In this document: piece by piece, positions 26,618 through 35,567 of the stretch | How the letters are laid out: every line of letters begins with the position of its first letter | Position numbering within the stretch: the first letter of the stretch is position 1 | NCBI RefSeq assembly: GCF_000429405.1 | Contig: NZ_AUBU01000006.1 | Coordinates: 368,016-432,015, forward strand | Source: Algoriphagus marincola DSM 16067 | GTDB taxonomy: Bacteria; Bacteroidota; Bacteroidia; Cytophagales; Cyclobacteriaceae | Reading direction: 5' to 3' | DNA: 64,000 bases | Program-made: the position numbers and the translations under genes | The notes under the pieces: model-generated | The model's input: the letters and a program-made list of their open reading frames with translations, nothing else | The model's database searches: none | What the model was told of the DNA's origin: nothing

Positions 26618-28522
26618 TTAATCTGTCTTCTTTTTCAAAATTACCGGAAACTGCACGCTTTCGGATACTTTTTCAGCAAAGGATTTTAAATCTGTATAGG
26701 CACGGGGTGTGAATTTTTTCACGTTAATTTTTAATATTCCATTTAAACGGATTGACCCTTCGTCTACCTCGGACTCCAATTCATAGGTCAATTCCTGATT
26801 GGAAGTTGCAAACTTCACAGAAGGAGGGAATTCGTCCAATTCAAACCCTTCGGGTACTTCCATTTCAAATTGAAACCGTTGATAGAATGGATAATCAAAA
26901 TCAATTGGATAGACTCTTCTGGGCTCAAGAAATGGATTTTCATAGAATATGGATTCTTTGAATGGTGTCAGAATGACTAATTCCTCATCGGCTTTAAATG
27001 CAGGTTTTTTTGCCCGTGAGATAATAAACTTTTCTTCTTGAAACCGATCTTCCAAACTGACATCATAGTATTCATCTTCCAGATCTTCTAATTCAGGACT
27101 AGGGTTTGCAAGTTGATCTCTCAGACTCAAGACACTTAGGCCTTCCAGTTTGGAATCAATGCGATAAGCCCAATTTCCTAAAGAGTCTTTTTCCAAACTG
27201 AATTCCAGACTCGAGCCAGATTGATGTTGGAGGTCAATCGGGACCAGCTTGGACTCATCATTTCGAATGAGAAATCCCTGAGGGACCAGTTTTTTGGAAG
27301 GGATCATCCCAAAAGTCAAATAGGGGTCTGTGGCATCAAGCCATATGGTGGAGTCTTTGATTTCCAAGCGGATGAGTGAATTGGAAAACTGATTTAAGAA
27401 TGGACTGGGAATCAGATCAGTTCTATTTTCACCCTTTTGATTGATCAAAACCAAATCTGAGGAAAGGCCATGTTCTTGGAGTAGATTGAGTAAAGTCAAA
27501 TGGATATCCAAATGATTTCCAATTCCCTTTTTGACCAAAGATTTGGCATCTTGAGAGGGAAGGGGATACACGCTAGGTTCTACTTTAAATTTGTCCTTGA
27601 CAAATCGATAAATATTCTCAGCCGTTTGAAAATTATCAGTGCCATAGAGCACATCTTTGATTCCAAGCTTTTTCATTGAATTGCCTTTAAAATAGGACTC
27701 AAAAGCTGGAATAGATTGAATTTGGGTGCCCAATTCCTCCCATGTTGAATATACAATAGGCTGAAACTGCGTTCCGTCCTGAAATAAAAAACCTTCCACC
27801 CGATACACATAATCCAAAGGATTACTGATGTAGGGCTCCATCTGAAAGGCAGGGACATTTTCCAACTGCCAGAAAAAATTATCCTTGGAAGGGGAGATTT
27901 GAAGGTTTTCTCGGACAGGAGTACCCTGGGTGACAAGTTGATACCGGAGATAATCAGGTACCTTAAAGGTATACTGAGATTTGATTCTTGGGTAGCTTCC
28001 TTGAAACTCCCATCCTTCTAGGAGGTAATATTCCCGATCCACCTTCACATATTTCCACTCTAGGATAGATCCTTTTTTCACCTGGGGAAAGACAATCCGA
28101 TAATCTGACCAGCCATTTTCATGATCTGATCTAAAAATATGCTCCTCCCCCAAATCTAGCCTTTTTCTTTCTTCTCCATCCAAGTAGCTGACAGTGGCTT
28201 TGAGATCGAGAATTTGTTCGATTTTCATTTCACCAGCCATTAAAAAAGGGATGGTGATATTACCAAAATTATCCGGGTTATCACCCAGGATTTTATATCG
28301 GAAGTGGTACTCAGTCACCAGTCCAATTACCCAGCCTTCGCCCTCCTTGATCAAGGGATAAGTTTGGCCAGTTTCAAAAAGACATACCACCTGAGCTTCT
28401 GGCTGGAAAAAGACTGAATCCAATTCCTCCTCAAACTCACTATACTCCCCAAAAAGACTCTGTGCATGACCTGCCCAATTCAATACAAGGAAAAGGGTGA
28501 CAAGTCTAAACTTGAAATTCAA
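26618..28522 (-). CDS. DUF3857 / transglutaminase-like protein, catalytic residues lost
   Basis: Exported protein (signal peptide ending NWAGHAQ), third of a three-gene operon. The N-terminal DUF3857 domain (residues about 60-230) is followed by a transglutaminase-like fold. At the place of the usual GDC the sequence reads KKGIGNHLDIHLTLL, so the catalytic Cys is missing; the His position reads NQFSNSLIRLEI. The Asp site looks kept (WLDATD). It is therefore probably an inactive paralogue used for binding. It overlaps the preceding gene by 4 bases. Confidence 0.82.
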   Translation of the reverse strand: MNFKFRLVTLFLVLNWAGHAQSLFGEYSEFEEELDSVFFQPEAQVVCLFETGQTYPLIKEGEGWVIGLVTEYHFRYKILGDNPDNFGNITIPFLMAGEMKIEQILDLKATVSYLDGEERKRLDLGEEHIFRSDHENGWSDYRIVFPQVKKGSILEWKYVKVDREYYLLEGWEFQGSYPRIKSQYTFKVPDYLRYQLVTQGTPVRENLQISPSKDNFFWQLENVPAFQMEPYISNPLDYVYRVEGFLFQDGTQFQPIVYSTWEELGTQIQSIPAFESYFKGNSMKKLGIKDVLYGTDNFQTAENIYRFVKDKFKVEPSVYPLPSQDAKSLVKKGIGNHLDIHLTLLNLLQEHGLSSDLVLINQKGENRTDLIPSPFLNQFSNSLIRLEIKDSTIWLDATDPYLTFGMIPSKKLVPQGFLIRNDESKLVPIDLQHQSGSSLEFSLEKDSLGNWAYRIDSKLEGLSVLSLRDQLANPSPELEDLEDEYYDVSLEDRFQEEKFIISRAKKPAFKADEELVILTPFKESIFYENPFLEPRRVYPIDFDYPFYQRFQFEMEVPEGFELDEFPPSVKFATSNQELTYELESEVDEGSIRLNGILKINVKKFTPRAYTDLKSFAEKVSESVQFPVILKKKTD

Positions 28523-30441
28523 GGATCTACGACTTTTTTGAAAACAATTGGTGCATTCATCTTGGTAGCAATAGATTCCATAAAGTATTTTAAGTTTCCG
28601 TATTGCCGTACATCGATCTTGGGCTTTCTGATTTCTACTTTGGCAGAAATCTGAACCTTATCATTCATTATGATCGGATTGTATTGAAAGACAACTTCTC
28701 CATTTTCCATGGTAATGGATTCCTTCAATGGGTAATCATCCAACTCATAGCCGGAAGGGATTTCTACCAAGGCTGTGTAGGTCTCTGAAAATGCAAAGCC
28801 AAAGTCTACCGGAAAGATCCGGAAATCCTGAGTGAATGGATTTTTTGAGAAAGTAGCAATCTTGAATGGAGAGAGCATGATCAAGTCTAAATTATCAGAT
28901 TCTGGACCGGGAATCCGAAGCTTGTAATTTGTGGTGGTGTAATTACTTTCCTTCATCTTGTCTTCCACTTCAAAATCAACCACTTCCCAGTTGGGATCCA
29001 ATGTAAATAGCTCATAGAGAGGTCTATTGCTTTTCTCCAAATCATGAGATCGCTGGGCAGTAACCAGCCCTTCATAATAGGACTGCCGTAGATTGCCTTC
29101 TACCATCAGATTATTCGCCTCATCAAATTTCAACTGAGAGATAAAGATTGAGTTAGAATTATGCGGAATAGATATGGGAACCAATTGACTGTTGTCCTTG
29201 ATTAGGAGTAATCCTGCCTTGACATGTTTGTCCAAGTCTACATAGCCAAAGGGAGCAATCGGGTCTTCTAAATCCAATAAGTACTCATTCCCGTCCAACT
29301 TAGCCAGTAAGACCATACTGTTAAACTGATTGATAAAAGGAAAAGGCACCAAGTCACTTCGACCACTTCCCTTTGATCCTACCAAGATCGGATGACACTC
29401 GATACCCAGTGAAGTCAGAATTCCCATTAAGGCCAGATCCAACTCCAAAGGAGATCCGATTTTTGATTTCATCAGTTGATTGATCCATTGATCGGGGAAG
29501 AAGCCTCTTTCCTCATTGATTTGGAAGTTTTCCTGGATGTAGTAATAGGCTTTCTGGGCTTTCTCCAGTTCCGTGCTTCCTTCAAAGTCTGCTCCTACTG
29601 TGGCTTTATCCAGTGGTGCAGTCCTGAAATAGCCTTTTTCGTCATAATCCTTCAAAACTTCATTTCCGAGGACTACCCAATTTTGGAGGACATCTTCCCA
29701 TTCTGTCAAAGTTTTTTGATAGCGGGAAAGCTGGAATTCAACGCGCTCTCTGTAGTCGGCAAAGTTTTTCATGTATGGCTCTGCCTTTAGTGAATTCAGC
29801 TTTCTCAGAGTCCAGCTATAGGTGCCATTGCTTGCTGTTTTTTCAGAGGTCGTATTATACTTCTCCCCTTGACCGATCATTTTATATTCCAACTGGGGAA
29901 TCATCGTGATGCTGTAAGTAGACATGATAGTTGGAATATCATTTTGAAAGGTCCAACCATCGAGCATGGTAATGTTTTTGTCGGTCTTTTTATAAGTGTA
30001 TTCGATGATAGAGCCGACTTTGACATTGGGAAAAGTGATCCTGACTTCCTTCCAACCATTCGCGACTTCTACTTCAAAAATCTGGTCTTTCTCCACTTTA
30101 ATCGTTTGAGTTTGCCCTCCTTCAAAATTGGTGATCAAGGCTTTCACACTGCTAATTTCCTCAGTTCTATTATCCCCTGAATAGAATGGTATGGTGACAT
30201 CGCCACGGGAAATGCCAGATTCTTTAAGAATCTTCATTCTGAAATGGTAAGAAGTCTCAAAAACATCCCCGTAAAATTTGGAAACTCCCTCTTCGAACAA
30301 CATGACAGCGTCCGCATCTGGCTCGAAGTCCACCTCTGAATAGGCCATTTCATTGGCATTGTATTTTCCAAATTTCTCCTTTTGAGCATAGCTGGTAATA
30401 TGCAATCCGGAGAGAAAGAGTAAGAATAGAATCTTCTTCAT
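28519..30441 (-). CDS. DUF3857 / transglutaminase-like protein, catalytic residues lost
   Basis: Second gene of the trio, 640 residues, with a signal peptide (MKKILFLLFLSGLHITSYAQ). DUF3857 comes first (VDFEPDADAVMLFEEG, DVTIPFYSGDNRTEEI). In the transglutaminase region SKIGSPLELDLALMGILTSL replaces the GDC motif and NQFNSMVLLAKL replaces the His motif, so catalysis is unlikely. It is similar to the third gene in the same stretches (SYHFRMKILKES versus TEYHFRYKILGDN), which points to tandem duplication. Confidence 0.82.
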   Translation of the reverse strand: MKKILFLLFLSGLHITSYAQKEKFGKYNANEMAYSEVDFEPDADAVMLFEEGVSKFYGDVFETSYHFRMKILKESGISRGDVTIPFYSGDNRTEEISSVKALITNFEGGQTQTIKVEKDQIFEVEVANGWKEVRITFPNVKVGSIIEYTYKKTDKNITMLDGWTFQNDIPTIMSTYSITMIPQLEYKMIGQGEKYNTTSEKTASNGTYSWTLRKLNSLKAEPYMKNFADYRERVEFQLSRYQKTLTEWEDVLQNWVVLGNEVLKDYDEKGYFRTAPLDKATVGADFEGSTELEKAQKAYYYIQENFQINEERGFFPDQWINQLMKSKIGSPLELDLALMGILTSLGIECHPILVGSKGSGRSDLVPFPFINQFNSMVLLAKLDGNEYLLDLEDPIAPFGYVDLDKHVKAGLLLIKDNSQLVPISIPHNSNSIFISQLKFDEANNLMVEGNLRQSYYEGLVTAQRSHDLEKSNRPLYELFTLDPNWEVVDFEVEDKMKESNYTTTNYKLRIPGPESDNLDLIMLSPFKIATFSKNPFTQDFRIFPVDFGFAFSETYTALVEIPSGYELDDYPLKESITMENGEVVFQYNPIIMNDKVQISAKVEIRKPKIDVRQYGNLKYFMESIATKMNAPIVFKKVVDP

Positions 30442-30442
30442 A

Positions 30443-32290
30443 CTATTGTTGACTTAGGCTGGGTTTGGTAAAATGATAGGCTCCATTTCCTACCGAGTTG
30501 ATTTTGCTGACTATAAGTTTTTTGGCCTCTTCATCCTGAGAATCCGAAAGCGACACCTTGATTTTTCTGGAGACGATCAATTGATTGTTTTCCAGACGGT
30601 TTTCGATTAGAATGCTGTATTCCTCTTCCTTAATCTCTAGAGGCATCAAACTGAATTCTGAACCAACTCCTGAAGGAAGGTCTATGGTATAAGATTCAGA
30701 TAGATCAAAGTTTTTGAAGCCGATTTCTTCTAATTTGATTTTGGTGAAAAATGGCTTGAGTAATAAGCGTTTGGCTGTGGTTTGGGCAAATTTTTGGATG
30801 ATACCCTTAACTTCTCTATCAGCAATCGGAAGGGAATCGAGGTGATCAGGTTTTAGTTCGTAATCCTGAATCACCAAGCCTGAAATCGCAGAGTACTTAT
30901 TGAAATAATCCCGTTGCTGTCTGGAGTCTAGTTGTCTGGAAAGACTGGTAGCTGTGTAAGCTGGATTTCCCTCCAGATGCTGCTTCATGGTCATTTGAGC
31001 ATCTCCGCGATCATCCAAGCTGATATGAAATTCATTTTCTACTCGATTCCAATGATCTTCCTGATAGCCCGGAGTCTTTGCCAAATATCCGCCAGTAGGA
31101 GTGACGACCAACACATGTCTATCATTGGTAAATGAGCCCAGATATCCGGCTGGAAGGCTATTGGAAGTACACTCCAACCAAACTGGCTGCTCATCCACCT
31201 CGGCACGCAAAATCACATGATTGAATTGGTTGGATGGCAAATCAGTATGAATATCGGACTCACCCTCACCGGCATAGACCAGTGTATAATAGGCTGGAAT
31301 CCCTGCAGTCTCTAGCATGGCTTTCATTAAATTGCTGAGTCCTTTGCAGTCTCCGTAGGAATATTTGACTGCATCCGTGGCAGTCATTGTCTGCCAGCCT
31401 CCAATTCCCAATTGGATACTGACATAGCGGAAGTTCTTCTGTAGATAATCGTATAAAACGGCAATTTTCTCATAGGGATCCTCTATGCCCTCGACTAATT
31501 CAAGGATTTTTGCTTTAAACTCCTCAGGCAAAATATCCCGTCCTTCGTTCAGCTTGTATTTCCAAAGTCCCAATTCAGACCAATCAGTCATGGATCCTCG
31601 AAAGTTATCCAGTTTGAATTCCTTCGGTGCGATATACAGTCGATGATCATCCTCCTCCTTGATGCTCAGATCTTGAACAGGTAGTTCGGACTCTTTCCAG
31701 GTCAGTTGAACCCTCCCATCTGGAAGTGTTTCCTCCTGTCTATTTCCAGAAAGATGCTGCTCTTTGTACCTGATTCCCATAGATTCCGGGTAACTTATTT
31801 TTAACTCTGCCTCCTCCAATTTTTGGAATGCCCGCTCCACGGGAATCCAAGGCTGAAAGCTAAAATTGGATTGATGATAGACTTCCGTTTCTATATGAAC
31901 TTCGATGGGAAAGATGGAAGAATTCACCTGATAGTATTTCTGCCTGTTGTCAGCAAAAACCGAAAACCCATCAAATAATTCTGCATCCGACAAATCCTTC
32001 ATTTTGGCTTTTTGGATTGTTTTTCCATTCTGAGGATCAATTATCTCCAAGCTGAAATTTTTAATCTGGACAAGCTTATCATAAAAAATTCCAACAGAAG
32101 CATGGGGCAATCCTTCAGGACTGAGGACCGTCACAGTTTTTTGAGTTTTTAGCGTATAGCCAAAGTCCTCGTCGATCACAATCTCCTTACTATGAGTTAA
32201 ATGGGAATAAATGGGCACTTCTTTCGAAGGTAAAGAATCAAGATGAGCGGTAAATAACCCTGCCAAAATGGCGAGAATCGTAAGAGTCAT
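30443..32290 (-). CDS. DUF3857 / transglutaminase-like protein, intact Cys and His
   Basis: First gene of the trio, 615 residues with a short signal peptide (LTILAILAGLFTAH). Residues about 50-200 form DUF3857; the transglutaminase-like domain follows, with Cys315 in YSYGDCKGLSNLM and the His in NQFNHVIL. The third position reads VWLECTSN, a Glu where Asp is usual. It could act as a periplasmic protease or peptidase-like enzyme of the transglutaminase clan. The next gene begins one base after its stop. Confidence 0.85.
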   Translation of the reverse strand: MTLTILAILAGLFTAHLDSLPSKEVPIYSHLTHSKEIVIDEDFGYTLKTQKTVTVLSPEGLPHASVGIFYDKLVQIKNFSLEIIDPQNGKTIQKAKMKDLSDAELFDGFSVFADNRQKYYQVNSSIFPIEVHIETEVYHQSNFSFQPWIPVERAFQKLEEAELKISYPESMGIRYKEQHLSGNRQEETLPDGRVQLTWKESELPVQDLSIKEEDDHRLYIAPKEFKLDNFRGSMTDWSELGLWKYKLNEGRDILPEEFKAKILELVEGIEDPYEKIAVLYDYLQKNFRYVSIQLGIGGWQTMTATDAVKYSYGDCKGLSNLMKAMLETAGIPAYYTLVYAGEGESDIHTDLPSNQFNHVILRAEVDEQPVWLECTSNSLPAGYLGSFTNDRHVLVVTPTGGYLAKTPGYQEDHWNRVENEFHISLDDRGDAQMTMKQHLEGNPAYTATSLSRQLDSRQQRDYFNKYSAISGLVIQDYELKPDHLDSLPIADREVKGIIQKFAQTTAKRLLLKPFFTKIKLEEIGFKNFDLSESYTIDLPSGVGSEFSLMPLEIKEEEYSILIENRLENNQLIVSRKIKVSLSDSQDEEAKKLIVSKINSVGNGAYHFTKPSLSQQ

Positions 32291-32494
32291 AAATTCAAAA
32301 CTGGGTAAAACTTGGTCGAAAAATATATATTAAATTTTTAAAAGCAACGGGTTTTAACAGATTTCAAACGAAAAATTTTTTCAGACTACAAAACATGCAT
32401 TTCATACTTAAAACTATGCATAGAGCAAGATATTTTTCCTTGCTTTTCAAAAAATATCTAAGCTACTTGGAGGCTTAAATAGAAAAATTGCAGC

Positions 32495-32962
32495 ATGAAA
32501 CCCGTAATCATCAGAAGCTTTGAGGACTTCGAAAAATACAATGGACAAGAAATAGGAACCTCCGAGTATTTTACCATCACCCAAAACCGAATCAATCTTT
32601 TTGCCGATGCAACTCACGATCATCAATGGATTCATACAGATCCTGAGCGAGCTAAAGTAGAAGGAGCCTTCGGCAATACCATTGCTCACGGCTATTTGAC
32701 ACTTAGTATTGTACCTCATCTTTGGGAGCAGATCGTACAGGTGACTAATCTGAAGATGATGATCAATTATGGGATCGAAAATTTACGATTTGCACAAGCT
32801 GTCACCGTAGATAGCGAGGTGCGGCTCCACGCAAAACTCAGAAATGTAGCCAACCTTCGAGGTACGGTGAAGGCCGAAGTGGAGGTGAAATTGGAGATTA
32901 AAGACCAAAGAAAACCGGCTTTCGCCGGAGTTTTGATCTTCTTGTATCATTTTGAAGATTAG
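32495..32962 (+). CDS. MaoC-family (R)-hydratase
   Basis: Single hot-dog-fold enoyl-CoA hydratase-like enzyme. The hydratase 2 motif is seen with its Asp and His: FADATHDHQWIHTDPERAKV, then GNTIAHGYLTLSIVP. At 155 residues it has the length of stand-alone MaoC proteins. It converges with tcdA, overlapping it by 4 bases. The acyl-CoA substrate is not known. Confidence 0.92.
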   Translation: MKPVIIRSFEDFEKYNGQEIGTSEYFTITQNRINLFADATHDHQWIHTDPERAKVEGAFGNTIAHGYLTLSIVPHLWEQIVQVTNLKMMINYGIENLRFAQAVTVDSEVRLHAKLRNVANLRGTVKAEVEVKLEIKDQRKPAFAGVLIFLYHFED

Positions 32963-33684
32963 GATGCTAGGAGGTCATTGACGACCGTGGCAGCGCATGA
33001 GCAACCGAAGGCAGCCGGTAAGAAAGACATGGTGCCATAGGCTGACTTTTTGAAGTTGCTTCCATCGGTCATCATCAGACTCTCTTTGATGACCTTTTCT
33101 GTTGAATACACTGCCTTAAACCCATCGTAAATCTTTCTTTTTTTCAATCGCTTTCGGATTAGACGAGCCAGTTTGCATTCGTGTGTCTTGGAGATATCCA
33201 CCACTCGGATTTTTGTGGGATCTACTTTGCCACCTGCGCCCATTGAGCTTACCAAAGGAAAGCCTCTACGATATGCCCCTTCAATCAAGTGAAGCTTTGG
33301 AGTGAAACTATCGATGCAATCAACCACATAGTCAAAGTCATTTTTCTCCAAAAGGCTAGTCATGGGTTTGGGCTCTAAAAATTCCCGTATGGTATGGATT
33401 TTTAGATTGGGATTGATGGAAAGTAGCCGCTCCTCCATCCATTCGGCTTTGGATTGCCCTAGATTTTTTTGGGTTGCAGGCAGTTGACGATTCACATTGC
33501 TGATGTCTACACTATCTCCATCGATGATGGTCATTTCGCCTACGCCGGAGCGGGCGATAAATTCCGCTGCAAAGGACCCCACACCTCCCAGTCCTACCAC
33601 GAGGACATGTTTTTGAGCTAGTTTTTCAAGCCCTTCTCGACCAGTGATTAATTCTGTTCTGCTCAGCCAAGCAAAGTCACTCAT
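32959..33684 (-). CDS. tcdA: tRNA threonylcarbamoyladenosine dehydratase
   Basis: E1-like ATP-dependent enzyme that cyclises t6A37 in tRNA to ct6A. It has the nucleotide-binding VLVVGLGGVGSFAAEFIARS, the IIDGDSVDISNVNRQLPA motif (Arg and Asn of the adenylation site) and DYVVDCIDSFTPKLHLI. Length 241. It overlaps the tatD-type gene upstream by 4 bases. Confidence 0.93.
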   Translation of the reverse strand: MSDFAWLSRTELITGREGLEKLAQKHVLVVGLGGVGSFAAEFIARSGVGEMTIIDGDSVDISNVNRQLPATQKNLGQSKAEWMEERLLSINPNLKIHTIREFLEPKPMTSLLEKNDFDYVVDCIDSFTPKLHLIEGAYRRGFPLVSSMGAGGKVDPTKIRVVDISKTHECKLARLIRKRLKKRKIYDGFKAVYSTEKVIKESLMMTDGSNFKKSAYGTMSFLPAAFGCSCAATVVNDLLAS

Positions 33685-34331
33685 TTTAATTTCTTACTTG
33701 ATATTCGATTCCAATTTTGTATGACCTGCCGCTCCAAGTCTTCGACAGAAAGGCCCAAAATTAAAGAAGCTGCCTGATAAATTTGATCAATTTCTTTCTC
33801 CGAATTATCGGTTTCAAAAAAAATCCGCTCTTTTGGACAGTTTTTAAGCCATTGGGAAGCATTGGATTTGGAGTCTAGGATTTTCTCTCCAAAGGAGAAG
33901 TTTATAGAGAATGGCAATAGTTGCTCTGCAAGATGGGTTTTTAGGTTCCATCCATGCCAGATGATCTCGGGATGCGAGCTTGTATTTTTTAAATATTCCA
34001 AAAGTAAATCATGCCCTTTGACGCAGTGTAGAATCAAGGGTATCCCCTCTGTTTTTGCGGTATTTGCCTGCTCTTCAAATGCAGCTTTTTGAATGGAAAG
34101 TTCCGGTTCACGGAGCCGGTCAAAACCTGCTTCGCCTATTGCCAAGCAGTTTTGATTGGTTACATAATTTCTGAATTCCGACCATTTTTCCTCCCAATTG
34201 TCATATAAATACCAAGGGTGAAGACCAATAGAAAAATATTGATTGGGAGATAAGGAGTTGATATCCCTTTCTGCATTGAATATGCCATTCGGAATATTCA
34301 ATCGATGGGTATGGATATCGAAAAGCTTCAT
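33681..34331 (-). CDS. TatD-family metal-dependent hydrolase
   Basis: Predicted metal-dependent nuclease/hydrolase. The start FDIHTHRLN carries the metal-binding HxH. A Glu follows in AIGEAGFDRL, a His in LILHCVKGHDLLLEYL, and an Asp in FFETDNSEKEI. At 216 residues it is shorter than typical TatD (about 260), as seen for many Bacteroidota paralogues. It is coupled to tcdA by a 4-base overlap. Confidence 0.87.
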   Translation of the reverse strand: MKLFDIHTHRLNIPNGIFNAERDINSLSPNQYFSIGLHPWYLYDNWEEKWSEFRNYVTNQNCLAIGEAGFDRLREPELSIQKAAFEEQANTAKTEGIPLILHCVKGHDLLLEYLKNTSSHPEIIWHGWNLKTHLAEQLLPFSINFSFGEKILDSKSNASQWLKNCPKERIFFETDNSEKEIDQIYQAASLILGLSVEDLERQVIQNWNRISSKKLK

Positions 34332-34379
34332 TTTGAATTCTAATATTTTATCAATTTATTTAGGTCAAAACCAAAGATT

Positions 34380-35561
34380 ATGATTCGACAAAGCTATCCA
34401 CTATTACTCGTAATTGCTGTATTTTTTGCCTGTCAAGGCACGGAGACTGAAGATGCCTCCGAACCGATCAATTTGGAATTGGAAGTTACTGATTCGGTTC
34501 GCATACCTTATGTAGGCGTTTTATCCTTTATGGATATCCAGCCTGAGATGGACCGTGCATTGTTTTTTGATTTGCAGAAAAGAAGCTTTGTCAGCACTGA
34601 CTTACAAGGTAATATCCTAGGGCAATTCTCGAAAGACCGCGATTCTCCAGATGGATTTGGATCCTTTCCAATGGCAGCGGGTAGATTTTTGGATCAGAAT
34701 CGAATTCAGCTAGTTTCCATGTATGGGGTCTTTGAATATGATTTGGAAGGAAATCTCCTGCGAAGCGCCAAGACGCCAAAAGACGAGATTAAAGGCTTTT
34801 CGGGTAGGATGGATGCTATTCGGGAGATCAAACAGGTCGGTGATCAGTTGCTCCTGACAGGTCTTTTACCGCGAACGGAGTATAATAAGACCCAACCGGA
34901 GTTTTATGATACTTTTCAGCAACTCGTGTGGGTTGATCCGCAGTCTGGAAGTATAGAGCAGTTCCTGGGTTTGGATTCTGCTAGTATTTTTCAAAATAAT
35001 CGCTCACATGAACCGACGACGCTCTCAGCCACCTTTGATATCAGAGATAATGAATTATTTGTGATATCTGGCGGTGATCCTTATTTGAATGTGTATGAAC
35101 TGGAAGAACCTTACAAAAAATTAAAGCGAATGCCATTGGAATTGACCGATTTTCAGGTGAATCCCGGTGAAGACCCTCAAAAAGCGGATCCTCGAGCTAT
35201 TTCTTTTGATCCAAGCTATGGGATGATCAGCAAGCTGACAATTGTGGGAGATTACTTGCTAATCAACTATACGACCGGCTATGAAGACCTGGATCGAGAG
35301 GAGTATCAATCAATTCAATCGCAAGAGCAATGGCAGGATTTCAATACAAGGGTTGGTGAAAAGTACAAGCCCCGGCTTCAGGTTCTTTCTTTGGAGTGTG
35401 AGAAATTACTAGATATTCAGACGCCCGATAGATTGGGGAATGTCTTTGTCAGCCGAGATGGAAATCTTTGGTTTAATGTATTGCCAAATCCGGACGTTGA
35501 GGAGGACTTTTTTCAAATCAATAAGGTGGAGATCAAAAAAGCCGGGATTAACCGGCTTTGA
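34380..35561 (+). CDS. DUF4221-like lipoprotein
   Basis: Lipoprotein with signal peptide and lipobox VIAVFFAC, then a beta-propeller-like body. It resembles the protein at 2946-4049 in layout (RALFFDLQKRSFVSTDLQGN versus YLFDFQNRQLLAW, and KDRDSPDGFGSFP versus REGPDGVGDSP). It may belong to DUF4221 or a related propeller family. It has no operon partners; its last codons encode the terminator for the minus-strand neighbour. Confidence 0.72.
   Translation: MIRQSYPLLLVIAVFFACQGTETEDASEPINLELEVTDSVRIPYVGVLSFMDIQPEMDRALFFDLQKRSFVSTDLQGNILGQFSKDRDSPDGFGSFPMAAGRFLDQNRIQLVSMYGVFEYDLEGNLLRSAKTPKDEIKGFSGRMDAIREIKQVGDQLLLTGLLPRTEYNKTQPEFYDTFQQLVWVDPQSGSIEQFLGLDSASIFQNNRSHEPTTLSATFDIRDNELFVISGGDPYLNVYELEEPYKKLKRMPLELTDFQVNPGEDPQKADPRAISFDPSYGMISKLTIVGDYLLINYTTGYEDLDREEYQSIQSQEQWQDFNTRVGEKYKPRLQVLSLECEKLLDIQTPDRLGNVFVSRDGNLWFNVLPNPDVEEDFFQINKVEIKKAGINRL
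35535..35559 (-). terminator. Terminator of the serine hydrolase gene
   Basis: AAAGCCGG (35538-35545) and CCGGCTTT (35552-35559) around GATTAA; read on the minus strand it is followed by a T-run. It is embedded in the final codons of the plus-strand lipoprotein gene. Confidence 0.75.
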
Positions 35562-35567
35562 ACATTC

